64,000 bases of DNA from CAWAHD01 sp963781785 (GCA_963781785.1 CAWAHD010000002.1:4340001-4404000), one strand, 5' to 3'. Counted from the first letter of the stretch, positions 1 to 9,893 are shown. Translations and numbers: made by a program. Notes: generated by a model from the sequence alone, not told the origin.

Positions 1-96
1 AGCGATCTTGCAATTACGCGCCGATCATCTGAGTGAGACAGAGCCCCTCAAGACATTCTGGGAAGACAGGCAAGAAGCAGCATCGGGGCGCCGGTA

Positions 97-1515
97 TTAT
101 CGACGTACAGGCTGAACGCCGTGGGCTACAATCCCGGTCGTGCACCCGTCCATTCCCGAGTACTTGGTCACAAAGCCCAGAGCCAGCATGCAAACGATCG
201 CCGCGATGGCCGGGATCATGCGCCGGACGGTCCCCACGAGCAGGCGGGCCATCGTCATGGTCGAGAGACCGAGCAAGCCGCCGCTGGCCAGCGCGGCCAG
301 GAACACGGCGGTGCCGGTGGACGACACCGGGGCAATCTCCACTTCGGTCTTCTCGAAATCGGCCTTCAGCGGGTTTTCATGCCCCGTCACCTCGGTTCCC
401 TTGGCAATCGTGCGAAGCCAGGGAAGCTCGGGCTTCCAGGAGAAGCGGGCGTCGAGCCAGTCCTTGACCCGGGGGGTGCCCAACGACGTGATTGCCGGTA
501 ATCCCCAGACGAGTACGGCGATGGTCAGGATAGCGAACGGCATCCAGGCACGGCCAATCTGGGCAGCGCTCAGATCACCGGGGAAACGTAGCTGGTCATC
601 CAAGCGTGAGGCAGAGGTGGCCAGGTGATCTTCGCGGCTTTTGCGCCCGGCCTTGCCGGTTCCCCAATAATGCGTGACGCAGACACCGGCGGCCAGGCTC
701 GCAACCGCCGATACGATGTCGACCAGCTCGAAGCCGACGAAGTTCGACCAGAGGAATTGAACCGAGGCAAACGTACCGCCGATCACCGCCAGCGGGAACC
801 AGACGGCCATCGTTTCTCGCCAGGTGCTCATGGTGCGAACCAGCCAGAACGGGATAAGGAGCGACAGGATCGGCAAGATTCTGCCGGAGGTTGCGCTCAA
901 GGTCTGCACATCGAGGCCGGTGACATCGCTGAGCGTGCGAATGGGAATTCCGATGCCGCCCCAGGCCACGGGGGCGGTGTTGGCGATCAAGCAGAGCAGG
1001 GCGGCCTCGAACGGCTGGAAGCCGAGCCCGACCAGGAACGCGGCAGAAATGGCGACCGGCGCACCGAAGCCGGCGGCGCCCTCGATGAATGCCCCGAAAC
1101 AGAAGGCGACAAGCACCGCCTGGAGCCGGCGGTCGGACGAGAGCCGGGCCACCGAAGCCTTCATGATCTCGAACTGGCCGCTATAGACCGTGACGTCGTA
1201 GAGGAACACCGCCGCGACGATCAGCCAGATAATCCGCAGCAGCGCGAAGACCACACCCACGGCTGCGCTGGCCGCGATCATTCGGGCGGGCATGCGGAAC
1301 ACAGTCCAGGCGACGCCGCACGCGGTGAAGAGCCCGAGGAGGGCGGCCTTCCAGGCGCTGACTTTCCCGCTGGCCAAAAGCAAAAGCAAGACGAGCACCG
1401 GCAAAGAGGCCGCGGCCGTCGAATACACCCAGTGGCCCAGGGGGTCGTAGCGTTGAATCCACACGGCAGCCAGGTCTCCTTGATCTCGGGCCAGAAACTG
1501 CGGAATGGACGGCAT
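97..1515 (-). pseudogene. lldP: L-lactate permease (LldP family), C-terminus lost
   Basis: This is a polytopic membrane protein that would import lactate or glycolate with protons. The family signature GAFIEGAAGFGAPVAI lies near residues 140-155, with many hydrophobic helices around it. The frame stays LldP-like to KYSGMD near residue 450, then changes to an unrelated 16-residue tail and stops at 472 residues. Family members are usually about 530-560 residues. The C-terminal region, normally containing a YPFF..LLGWLG stretch and a SDTSSN motif, is not visible in any frame of the remaining ~120 bp before the window edge. It is either truncated or has several indels. Family assignment is firm; loss of function is inferred. 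Confidence 0.8.
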
Positions 1516-1757
1516 TCGCAGCCGTTGTCTCTAGGGAAAGCCGCGCGCGACCATCTCACCTTACGTCCGGTCGAGGGGTGGGGAAAGAGCGTTCCCCAAC
1601 CTGCCCTCAAGAAGGGTCACCGGGAGGATCACGAGGCTGATGACATTCGTCACCGTCGAGATGGAGTCTTGACCAGGAAGCCAGATTGGGTTTTATTCTA
1701 GTAGTCGCCTTCGTGCGTGAAGACGAGGATGACAAGACGACCTACAAGGAGCTTTGG

Positions 1758-2138
1758 GTGCACATCGAGATAGCGACTCGTCATGGGGAGCTGGATCCCG
1801 AGCAATATCGCTACATACACGATAAAGCCGAGAAGCTGCTCAAATATTTCGGTCGCTTGATGGCGATTGAAGTCGCGGTGGACCACGGCAAGTATGCCTG
1901 GGAGGTGGAGATTCTGGTTTCGGCCGAGCACAAGCACGACTTTGTGGCACGGGAATCAGGGTCGACACCGGAAGCGGCGATGGACCTGTGTGTTCACAAG
2001 ATCGAGCATCAGCTCAGGCGGTACAAGGAACGGGTTCAGCACCACAAGGGCGATGTCACTCATGGCAGCCCACCAGGTAGGTCGTCCGAGCATTCTCAGA
2101 CGCCCGAGGCGGCGGAAGGCGATTCCGACGAGGTCTAA
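1758..2138 (+). CDS. hpf: Ribosome hibernation promoting factor (HPF/RaiA, short form)
   Basis: A 126-residue protein of the HPF/RaiA (sigma-54 modulation) family, which binds the 30S decoding region and helps inactivate or dimerise ribosomes in resting cells. The N-terminal part has the family beta-alpha pattern (HIEIATRHGEL, DKAEKLLKYF, EVAVDH, VEILVSAEHKHDF, AAMDLCVHKIEHQLRRYKE). A short acidic tail follows, and there is no long-form dimerisation domain. I chose the GTG at 1758 because AAGGAG lies 6 bases upstream and the homology starts there; an in-frame ATG at 1686 would add an unrelated leader. It is followed by ptsN and ptsH on the same strand, like the nitrogen-PTS part of proteobacterial rpoN operons. 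Confidence 0.87.
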   Translation: MHIEIATRHGELDPEQYRYIHDKAEKLLKYFGRLMAIEVAVDHGKYAWEVEILVSAEHKHDFVARESGSTPEAAMDLCVHKIEHQLRRYKERVQHHKGDVTHGSPPGRSSEHSQTPEAAEGDSDEV

Positions 2139-2306
2139 GCCGGCTTTCGACCCTGAATCGATCATCTCCGGGCAGGCGCCAGTGGACACAACGTCGCGCG
2201 GGCTGGCCCTAATTGGTCGCGGCGGCGTTGATAGATGGTCTGGGCGTCGTAGACTGGACCCCGGGCGTCGAGACAGGGGAGCGGCGGCCCGTCGTTGGAG
2301 GGGCGG

Positions 2307-2778
2307 ATGAAGCTATTGGATTTCGTCGTTCGTGAGTCGATTATCGTGGACCTGCAAGCCACCGGTAAGGAGCAGGCGATCCGCGAGATGGTCGGCAGTC
2401 TTCATCGCGCCGGGCGGTTGGCCAAGGACGATGTCGAGAGCGTGATTCGCGCCGATCCTGGGGCGCGAGGAGCTCGGGTCGACGGGCATCGGTCAGGGTG
2501 TGGCGGTCCCGCACACCCGGCATCCGACGCTCCAGCGCCTGGTCGGCACAGTCGCCTTGTCGCACCGAGGTGTCGATTTCGACGCATTGGACGGCGAGCC
2601 GGTCGATATTTTCTTCCTCCTGGTCTCGCCTCAGAACCAACCCGGTGACCATCTCCGGGCCTTGGAGAATATTTCACGACATTTGAAAGACGAGCGATTC
2701 GTCGATTTCCTGCGTCAGGCCCGGTCGCGCGAAACGTTGGTGGAAGTCCTGGAAAAAGCCGACCGCGGTTCGACGTGA
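2307..2778 (+). pseudogene. ptsN: PTS IIA component, PtsN/nitrogen type (one frame break)
   Basis: This is an EIIA-type phosphocarrier that accepts phosphate from HPr and usually acts in regulation rather than sugar uptake. The first part (MKLLDFVVRESIIVDL, REMVGSLHRAGRL) is in one frame and the rest (GSTGIGQGVAVPHTRHPTL to the end) is in another. The active-site His is in VAVPHTRH. Frames switch near 2452-2462: the text reads CGCGCCGATCCTGG where CGCGCGATCCTGG would give IRAILGREELGSTGIG, so one extra base explains it. ATG 2307 has a GGAGGG just upstream. Both halves are well conserved, so an assembly indel is as likely as a true pseudogene. It sits between hpf and ptsH. Confidence 0.8.
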
Positions 2779-2866
2779 TGGAACGATGAGGGCCGCCGGT
2801 GAGTCGCGCGAGCTCGTAGAGAGCACGGTGGTCGCTTGTCTAAAGCCCACGCCGATCGAGCCGCCG

Positions 2867-3199
2867 ATGAGCCATGATCCGACGATCGCCCGTCGCCAAG
2901 TCGAGGTGACGAACAGTTTGGGCCTGCACATGCGGCCGGCCAACAAGTTCGTCGAGCTGGCGTTACAATTCCAGGCAGATATTCGAGTGCATTACAACGG
3001 CAATGAATTCAACGGCAAGAGCATGCTGGAGCTGACATCGCTGGCCGCCGAGCGCGGGGCCCGTCTGGAAGTCGAGGCGCGCGGGCCCGACGCGGCCGCC
3101 GCCGTGACCGCGCTCGCCGAACTCGTCGATTCTCAGTTCTACGAAGACGAGAACGGCGAGCCGACCGAAACGGTGCCACCCATGGAGCCGGCTTCATGA
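2867..3199 (+). CDS. ptsH: HPr-like phosphocarrier protein (PTS)
   Basis: A 110-residue HPr family protein. It carries phosphate from enzyme I to EIIA proteins on the histidine in NSLGLHMRPANKF (His21 here, His15 in classical numbering). The regulatory-serine region is GKSMLEL with Ser52, equivalent to Ser46, the HPr kinase site in Gram-positives. The last ~20 residues are an acidic, Pro-rich tail beyond the usual HPr end. Homology begins at ATG 2867; an in-frame ATG at 2786 would add 27 residues with no HPr similarity. No enzyme I or sugar-specific EIIBC is seen nearby, so a regulatory, nitrogen-PTS-like role with the preceding ptsN is most likely (inference). Confidence 0.85.
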   Translation: MSHDPTIARRQVEVTNSLGLHMRPANKFVELALQFQADIRVHYNGNEFNGKSMLELTSLAAERGARLEVEARGPDAAAAVTALAELVDSQFYEDENGEPTETVPPMEPAS

Positions 3200-3230
3200 G
3201 CCTACCGATTCATGGCCGATCATCTGGCAT

Positions 3231-3872
3231 ATGACAAAAGCCACCAAGGTGCGTCTGCGATTTGCCAAAAACGGTGATCTTCGCCTGGTCAGCCATCACG
3301 ATCTCATGCGCTGCCTCGAGCGGATGCTCCGCCGCGCACAAATTCCCATCGCTTCGAGCCAGGGGTTCAACCCGCGGCCCAAGATCACGTTTGCCCTGGC
3401 CCTGGGTCTGGGTATCGAAGGTCGCCGCGAAGTTGTGGACCTCGAATTGTCCAAGCCGCTCGACCCACTTGAGCTATTGCAGCTCTTGAGGGCTGTGGCG
3501 CCGCCCGGTTTTGAATGGATCGATGCCCGCCCACTGCCGCCGGATGCCCGCCCGCCCAAGCCCCGGACGGTCGAGTATTGTTTTCCGGTCGAGGTTAGCC
3601 GCCGCGCCGCAGCCGCGGCCAGTCTGCAAACGCTCCTTTCAAGCCCGAGCTGGCTGTTCAAGCGGCTCAGGCCCGGGCGCGAATCGACCTTTGACCTCCG
3701 CCCGCAATTGACCGCAGCCGAATTGACGGGCGAGGGTCTGTTGCGATTTCGTCTCAAAGTCTCCCCGGACGGCTCTGCTCGTCCGGAAGAGCTGCTCGCA
3801 GCGCTCGCCTTGGGCGACCTCCTGGACCACGGGGCCGTACTGACCCGCACCGACATGGAGCTCGACGGGTGA
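3231..3872 (+). CDS. DUF2344 / TIGR03936 family protein (radical-SAM associated)
   Basis: A 213-residue protein of the DUF2344 family. The opening VRLRFAKNGDLRLVSHHDL, then RRAQIPIASSQGFNPRPK and FALALGLGIEG, are typical of this family. In many bacteria it is fused to or next to a B12-binding radical SAM protein and precedes a ribonuclease E/G gene; biochemical function is not established. Here the ribonuclease partner follows after about 90 bp, but no radical SAM gene is seen upstream. The start ATG at 3231 is just before the homology. An RNA-related role is inferred from context only. Confidence 0.82.
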   Translation: MTKATKVRLRFAKNGDLRLVSHHDLMRCLERMLRRAQIPIASSQGFNPRPKITFALALGLGIEGRREVVDLELSKPLDPLELLQLLRAVAPPGFEWIDARPLPPDARPPKPRTVEYCFPVEVSRRAAAAASLQTLLSSPSWLFKRLRPGRESTFDLRPQLTAAELTGEGLLRFRLKVSPDGSARPEELLAALALGDLLDHGAVLTRTDMELDG

Positions 3873-3963
3873 CTGAACCCATCCGTGTCATGTTTCCGCC
3901 GTTCGACCACTCAATACAAAAAAGACGCCGTACTGTTCGGCGCATGTCCCGGAAAGACACCGC

Positions 3964-6900
3964 ATGAAGAAAGAAATGCTGATCAATGTCCTCCAGCCCG
4001 AGGAATGTCGAATCGCCATCATCGAGGACGGCGTTCTCGAAGAGCTCTACGTGGAGCGAACCAGCCACGAGAGCTACACGGGAAACATTTACAAGGGCCG
4101 GATCGTCAATCTCGAGCCGGCCATCCAGGCGGCCTTCGTCGACTTCTCAGTGGGCCGCAACGGCTTTTTGCACGTTTCGGATGTCGAGCCCCAGTACTTC
4201 GATCGGAACCCGATGGGTCCAGACGTGCCGGAGGCTTTTGAGCGCAACCGCAGGCGAGAGCGGCCCCGCGATCGAGAGCCGGGCCGCGGCCGGGATGACC
4301 GCCGCCGGGCTCCAGCACCGGCTCCACCTCCCGAGCCGATCAACCTTCCGCCCGGTTTGCCGCCGTCCTCTCTGCCGCGGATCGAAGAGCGGCCACGGGA
4401 GCGTGAGCGCGGACGGGAACGCGAACGGGACCGGGACCGCGACCGGGGTCGCGAGCGGGAGCGGCCCGACCAATCGGTCCGGGGCCGACGCGATCGATCC
4501 GAGCCGCCGGCCCGGCGGTTTGGAGAGGGATTGGTCGAGCCTGGCGAGCTCCCGCCCGAGCCGCCGATACCACCCGAGCCGGCGCTAGAGGAGCCGCGGC
4601 TGCCATTTGCCGACGAGCCGCCGGAGATCCTGGATCGACAGGAATCACCCGCCATCCCGGCATGGCCGGTAAGCGACGAGGGAAGCTGGGACGAGGACTT
4701 GCTGCGGCGAAGCTCCGAAGAGCTTCTCACCGGCCAGGGACCGGAACTGATTTTCGAGGAAGAACCCTTCGGTGGACCGATCGAGGTCCACGAAGAACGG
4801 ATCGATGAGCCGTTCGGCTTCGTCGAGCCGTTCGACCCCGACCTGCCACCGAGCCGGACCCAGCGACCGCGGAGCCCGTCTCGTCCCGGCGAAGCCGAAG
4901 GGCCGGACCGAGGGCGGGTGCGTGGACCCGCTCAGTTTCCGGCGGAACCTGAACCCAAGGACAGGACAGACCGGCGAACTCGTGAACCCGGAGCAGGGTC
5001 ATCGCCGGGCCGAGAGCCAAGACGGGGGCGAGGGCGCGGGCGAGGGAATCCGGCCGGTCCCCCCACCCGGGCAGTTCCCCCACCGCCGGACCTGGAGGAA
5101 GGTTCATTCGCGCCGGACATCCCAGCCGGCACCGGCTCCGATGATCGGAGCTGGCAGCCCGATCTCGGCGATACTTCGCGAACCGACGAGCCTCCGCGGC
5201 GCCGCGGAGGACGCGCGGCCATCCGCTCGCGCGGAGGGGAGTGGGACCGCGAGGGGGCCGGGCGGCCGGCCCCGGGTCCGAGCCCAACGCGCGGGCAGGC
5301 TCCCCCTGACGATGCCGAGGCGGAAGGCGGCCGAGCACCGGCTTCCGATCGCCCGGGCGAGGCCGATCGGAGGCGAGCCCAGGGACCGCCGGAACCCGGC
5401 CGCGACCGATTGGTGCCTCACGCACGGGCCGGCGAGCCCGGCTACGTCCCACGCCGCGAGCGCCTGCGTTCCGGCGACTCGGCGTTCGGGGCCGACATCT
5501 TTCCATCCGGCGCCGAGTGGACCGAGAGCAGCATGGAACCCGGCCCGGCCCGCGAGATCGACCCCCGCACAGCCGAGCTCCTGGAAGACGACGATTCCGG
5601 CACCGCAGCCGATACCGGCGCCCTCGGCACGAGCCGGTCCGACCCGCGGCGACGGCGGTCGCGGCGGCGAGGACGGCGGCGAGAACGCCCCAGATCCGGG
5701 CCTGCTTCGTCGGCCCCGTCGACTCCGGGGGAAGAACTCGAGGCCGACTTCGATGATCTCGGCTTCGAGGCCGAAGCTTCAAGGTCCTTCGACGTTGAAC
5801 ACGCAGCGGAGGAAGACGCGCTCGGGGAATTCGATGACCTTGGGCCAGACGAGGTCGGGCGGACAGGGCGGGATGTGCTCGACGAGGATGACTATATCGA
5901 CACCGAGCGGACTGCCGTGGCGCGCGGTCCAGTGGAAGAGGAGATCGACAGCGAGCTCGAGCAGGAGATCCGCCGGGAAATCGACGAGATCGAGGAGCTC
6001 GAGCGCGAAATGGGGCTGCGCGCTCCGGCTGACGCCCGCCCGCGGCGAGGCGACGAGCCGGCGCGAGGCGGGAGGTCGCCGCGTGGCCGCGGACCCGTCA
6101 AGCCGCCAATCCAGGACATCTTCCGCCGCGGTGATGAAGTGCTGGTCCAGGTCATCAAGGAGAGCATCGGCACCAAGGGACCGACCCTCTCGACCTATAT
6201 CAGCATCCCCGGGCGTTATCTGGTGCTCATGCCAGGGCTCAACCGGGTCGGCGTCTCACGCAAGATCGTCGATGAAGGCCAGCGCCGCAAGCTTCGCGAG
6301 ATCATGAACGAGCTCAACCCGCCCAAGGGCCTGGGCTTCATCGTCAGGACCGCCGGCCTCGAGCGAACCGAGCGCGAGCTGGCCCGCGACCTCGCCTACC
6401 TGCTGCGGCTCTGGAAAGTCATCCTCCGCCGCATCAAGAAATCCAAGGCGCCGACTCCCATCTACCAGGAATCGGACATGATCATCCGGACCATCCGCGA
6501 CATCTTCAACTCGGAGATCGACACGATCTGGATCGACGAGCCGTCGGCGTTCGAGCGCGCCCAGGACTTCCTGCGGATCGTCATGCCCCGATTCGTCTCC
6601 CGGCTCAAGCTCTACGACGAAAAGGTGCCCCTGTTCCACCGGTACGGCATCGAGGATGAGATCGCCAAGATCCAGCGGCGGCACGTCCCTTTGCCCGAAG
6701 GAGGCTCGATCGTCATCGATCAGACCGAAGCCCTGGTGGCCATCGACGTCAATTCGGGCAATTTCCGGGTCGAAGACGATGCCGAGCGCACCGCCTACGA
6801 AATGAACCTGAGAGCGGCCAAGGAGATCGCGCGCCAGCTCCGGCTGCGGGACCTGGGGGGTGTGATCGTCAACGATTTCATCGATATGCGCGAGGAGCGG

Positions 6901-7368
6901 CACGGCCGCGGCGTGGAGCGGGCGCTGCGCGAGGCCATCAAGCGCGATCGCGCTCGAACCAAGGTCCTGCGCATGAGCGCTTTCGGCTTGATCGAGATGA
7001 CTCGCCAGCGGATCCGCCCCAGCCTGAAACGGTCGATCTACGAAGACTGCCGCCACTGCGGTGGAGCGGGCGTCGCCAAGACCGCCGAGAGCATGGCCAT
7101 CGACGTGATGCGGCTCCTGGCGCTGGCCACGCACCGTGAGGAGATCCGCCGCATCGTCGTCACCGTGCATCCCCATGTGGCCACGTACCTGAGCAATCGC
7201 AAACGGAAGCAGATCGCCAAGTTTGAAGCCGAGTGCAACATGACGATCCAGGTGGGGTTCGCCGACGAAGCTCCGGCGGAGCATTTGAAGATCGAATGTT
7301 ACGACTCGGGCGGCAACGAGGTGCGGCCGTTCCCCCAGCCCGCCACGACCCATAAACGGGGGCACTGA
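3964..7368 (+). CDS. rng: Ribonuclease E/G with a large disordered insertion inside the S1 domain
   Basis: An endoribonuclease of the RNase E/G family, acting in rRNA processing and mRNA decay. The N-terminus (residues 1-84: MLINVLQPEECRIAIIEDG, NIYKGRIVNLEPAIQAAFVD, NGFLHVSD) starts the fold and the S1 domain. Residues ~85-712 are low-complexity Arg/Glu/Pro/Gly sequence. The S1 domain resumes at ~713 (DIFRRGDEVLVQVIKE) and the DNase-I-like catalytic part follows. The metal ligands are Asp928 in AIDVNSGNF and Asp971 in VNDFIDM, and the zinc-link is CRHCGG at 1029-1032. At 1134 residues it has the length of E. coli RNase E, but the disordered part is inserted internally rather than at the C-terminus. 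The rne/rng choice is uncertain. The gene follows the DUF2344 gene. Confidence 0.9.
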   Translation: MKKEMLINVLQPEECRIAIIEDGVLEELYVERTSHESYTGNIYKGRIVNLEPAIQAAFVDFSVGRNGFLHVSDVEPQYFDRNPMGPDVPEAFERNRRRERPRDREPGRGRDDRRRAPAPAPPPEPINLPPGLPPSSLPRIEERPRERERGRERERDRDRDRGRERERPDQSVRGRRDRSEPPARRFGEGLVEPGELPPEPPIPPEPALEEPRLPFADEPPEILDRQESPAIPAWPVSDEGSWDEDLLRRSSEELLTGQGPELIFEEEPFGGPIEVHEERIDEPFGFVEPFDPDLPPSRTQRPRSPSRPGEAEGPDRGRVRGPAQFPAEPEPKDRTDRRTREPGAGSSPGREPRRGRGRGRGNPAGPPTRAVPPPPDLEEGSFAPDIPAGTGSDDRSWQPDLGDTSRTDEPPRRRGGRAAIRSRGGEWDREGAGRPAPGPSPTRGQAPPDDAEAEGGRAPASDRPGEADRRRAQGPPEPGRDRLVPHARAGEPGYVPRRERLRSGDSAFGADIFPSGAEWTESSMEPGPAREIDPRTAELLEDDDSGTAADTGALGTSRSDPRRRRSRRRGRRRERPRSGPASSAPSTPGEELEADFDDLGFEAEASRSFDVEHAAEEDALGEFDDLGPDEVGRTGRDVLDEDDYIDTERTAVARGPVEEEIDSELEQEIRREIDEIEELEREMGLRAPADARPRRGDEPARGGRSPRGRGPVKPPIQDIFRRGDEVLVQVIKESIGTKGPTLSTYISIPGRYLVLMPGLNRVGVSRKIVDEGQRRKLREIMNELNPPKGLGFIVRTAGLERTERELARDLAYLLRLWKVILRRIKKSKAPTPIYQESDMIIRTIRDIFNSEIDTIWIDEPSAFERAQDFLRIVMPRFVSRLKLYDEKVPLFHRYGIEDEIAKIQRRHVPLPEGGSIVIDQTEALVAIDVNSGNFRVEDDAERTAYEMNLRAAKEIARQLRLRDLGGVIVNDFIDMREERHGRGVERALREAIKRDRARTKVLRMSAFGLIEMTRQRIRPSLKRSIYEDCRHCGGAGVAKTAESMAIDVMRLLALATHREEIRRIVVTVHPHVATYLSNRKRKQIAKFEAECNMTIQVGFADEAPAEHLKIECYDSGGNEVRPFPQPATTHKRGH

Positions 7369-7499
7369 CCGGTTTGAATAGACCCGCGCCGCGCTCAGGC
7401 GCAAGCCTGTGACTCGCTTGCCGCCCGGCGCGGTGCGGATCGTCGTTGCGGGTTCTTGCCTCCAAGAATCCCGGCTTCCACACCTGGGGAAATCGTCAG

Positions 7500-8507
7500 A
7501 TGGCCTTTGCTCCCACTCCCCCATATCCGCTGGGCCGGCCGCGCCGGCTCCGCGGCCATCCCCGCTTGCGCGACCTCGTCCGCGAGACCCGCCTGAGCGT
7601 GCACGACCTGATCTACCCGCTCTTCGTCTATCACGGATCGAACCTGCGGCGCGAGATTCCGTCGATGCCCGGTCAATACCAGTACTCGCTCGACCGGCTC
7701 GAGGGCGCCGTGACCGAAACGGCCGAGCTGGGCGTGCCGGCGATCATCCTCTTCGGCATCCCCGACCACAAAGACGCGCGCGGCTCGGCCGCCGTGCGCG
7801 ACGACGGAATCGTCCAGGAGGCCATCCGGGTCGCCCACCGGGCGGCGCCCGATCTTCTGGTGATAACCGATTTATGTTTTTGCGAATATACCGATCACGG
7901 GCACTGCGGCCCATTGGCTGAGATTGGCGGGCGAATCGACGTCGACAACGACGCCACGCTCGCACTCCTGGCCGAGCAGGCGGTCAGCCACGCGCGCGCC
8001 GGGGCAGACATGATCGCTCCCTCGGGCATGATCGACGGCATGGTCCAGGCGATTCGCCATGCGCTCGACCTGGCCGGCTATAGCCACCTGCCGATCATGT
8101 CGTACGCTGCCAAGTTCGCCAGCGCGTATTACGGTCCGTTTCGCGATGCGGCCGAGAGCGCGCCCAGCTTCGGCGATCGGCGGACATACCAGATGGACCC
8201 GGCCAACGCGCGCGAAGCACTTCGCGAGGTGGCCCTCGACCTGGCCGAAGGAGCCGACATTGTCATGGTGAAGCCGGCCCTGGCATACCTCGACATCGTC
8301 TTTCGAGTGAAAGAGGCCTGTAACGTGCCGGTGGCAGCCTACAACGTCTCCGGCGAATACGCCATGGTCAAGGCCGCGGCCGCAAGCGGCTCGATCGACG
8401 AGTGGCGGATCGTGCTCGAAACCCTCACCGGCATCAAGCGCGCCGGCGCTGATATGATCCTGACATACCATGCGCTCGACGCGGCGCGATGGATGCGACA
8501 GGGTTGA
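7500..8507 (+). CDS. hemB: Delta-aminolevulinic acid dehydratase (porphobilinogen synthase)
   Basis: This enzyme condenses two 5-aminolevulinate molecules to porphobilinogen in tetrapyrrole synthesis. The Schiff-base lysines are visible as Lys205 (SYAAKFASAYYGPFRDA) and Lys258 (DIVMVKPALAYLD). The zinc-type cysteine cluster is present (Cys126, Cys128, Cys136 in TDLCFCEYTDHGHCGP), so this is a Zn-dependent rather than the Mg-only form. The protein is 335 residues, normal for the family. ATG 7500 is preferred because homology starts soon after; GTG 7446 would add 18 unrelated residues. hemL follows 60 bp downstream on the same strand, making a small heme operon. Confidence 0.93.
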   Translation: MAFAPTPPYPLGRPRRLRGHPRLRDLVRETRLSVHDLIYPLFVYHGSNLRREIPSMPGQYQYSLDRLEGAVTETAELGVPAIILFGIPDHKDARGSAAVRDDGIVQEAIRVAHRAAPDLLVITDLCFCEYTDHGHCGPLAEIGGRIDVDNDATLALLAEQAVSHARAGADMIAPSGMIDGMVQAIRHALDLAGYSHLPIMSYAAKFASAYYGPFRDAAESAPSFGDRRTYQMDPANAREALREVALDLAEGADIVMVKPALAYLDIVFRVKEACNVPVAAYNVSGEYAMVKAAAASGSIDEWRIVLETLTGIKRAGADMILTYHALDAARWMRQG

Positions 8508-8567
8508 TCGCAAGATGGAGGCTGTCCCCGAAAGCCGCGAAATCGAGGAGAGGATGATACCGAGGAT

Positions 8568-9893
8568 ATGGACGAGACAACCCCCGCCTTGTCGAAGCCC
8601 GATTTTCGACTGCGGAAAAGCCGCGAAGCATTCGCGCGCGCAAAGCGTGTGATTCCCGGAGGCGTGAACAGCCCGGCGCGAGCCTTCGGCGCCGTCGGCG
8701 GCGAGCCTCCGTTCATCGAGTCGGCCAGCGGAGCTCATCTGCACGACCTGGACGGCCACACCTACGTCGACTTGGTCGGCTCGTGGGGGCCGATGATCCT
8801 CGGGCACGTGCATCCCACCGTCCGCGAAGCCGTGGCCGCGACACTCGGCTTCGGGTCGAGCTTCGGCGCGCCGACGGTCCGCGAGGTCGAAATTGCCGAG
8901 GTCGTGGCCGCAGCGGTTCCGTCGATCGAGAAGGTGCGGTTCGTCTCGTCCGGGACCGAAGCGACGATGTCGGCAGTCCGGCTGGCGCGGCGTCACCGGC
9001 CGTTCGAAGATCATCAAGATGACCGGCCACTACCATGGGCACGTCGATGCCCTGCTGGTCCAGGCCGGCTCGGCTGCCACGACACTGGGAACCCCCGACA
9101 GCCCGGGCGTCACGCCCGGGGCCGCGCAGGACACGATCCTCTGCCCCTATAACGACGCCCAGGCGATCGGCGATGCCCTGGCACGGTTCCCGCGCCAGGT
9201 GGCGGCCATCATCCTGGAGCCGATTGCCGGAAACATGGGCGTGGTGCTGCCGGAGCCGGGCTACCTGGCAGCGCTGCGCGAGCTGACGGCAAGAGACGGT
9301 GCTCTGCTCATCTTCGACGAGGTCATCACGGGCTTCCGCGTCGCCTTCGGCGGCGCGCAGGCGCTCTTTGGAATCACGCCTGACGTAACCGCACTGGGCA
9401 AGATTCTCGGCGGCGGCCTGCCTGCCGCGGCCTACGGAGCCTCGGCCGCGATCATGGACCACGTTTCGCCCGCCGGTCCCATCTTCCAGGCGGGCACGCT
9501 CTCCGGGAACCCCCTGGCCATGGCCGCGGGGCTAGCCACCCTGCGCCTCTTGCGCGACCAGCCGCCCTATGAGCGGCTAGAGGCCCTTTCGGCCCGCCTG
9601 GCCGAAGGACTCGACCGCGCGGCCGCCGACGCGGGGATTCCGCACGTCGTCCAGCGCACGGCAGCATGATGACGCTGTTCTTCCATGACGGGCCAGTCCG
9701 CAACTATGCCGACGCCCGCCAGAGCGATACCCGGCTCTTCGGCCGGTTTTTCTGGGAGATGCTCGCGCGCGGCGTCTATCTTCCATGCAGCCAGTTCGAG
9801 GCTCTCTTCATCTCGGCGGCACACACCACCGACGATATCGACCAGACCACCCTCGCGGCTCGGGCAGCGCTCAAGGCAGCCCGGGGCGGGTGA
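8568..9893 (+). pseudogene. hemL: Glutamate-1-semialdehyde 2,1-aminomutase (two frame breaks)
   Basis: A PLP enzyme that turns glutamate-1-semialdehyde into 5-aminolevulinate, the substrate of the HemB encoded just upstream. Three frames are needed. Residues from MDETTPALSKPDF to AVRLAR are in frame one; RGVTGRSKIIKMTGHYHGHV to GIPHVVQRT in frame two; MMTLFFHDGPV to the stop in frame three. The first break is near 8986-8996 (GGCGCGGCGTC, where two more bases would restore ARGVTGR) and the second near 9659 (ACGGCAGC, where ACGGGCAGC restores TGSMMTLFF). The PLP lysine is in LGKILGGGLPAAAYG. All other family blocks are intact, so sequencing indels are a serious alternative to real inactivation. 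Full length would be about 441 residues. Confidence 0.85.

Noticed and set aside
625..1701. 358-residue plus-strand open frame
   Set aside because: Antisense to the lactate permease; His/Arg/Gly-rich composition typical of a shadow frame.
4727..5782. 351-residue minus-strand open frame
   Set aside because: It is antisense to the low-complexity insertion of the RNase E/G gene; Arg/Pro-rich with no domain.
6256..7524. 422-residue minus-strand open frame
   Set aside because: Antisense to the conserved catalytic part of RNase E/G, which has clear metal ligands; a high-GC shadow.
8986..9670. Programmed frameshifting in hemL
   Set aside because: Two breaks in different directions, no slippery site or pseudoknot seen, and similar breaks in unrelated genes make indel error the simpler explanation.
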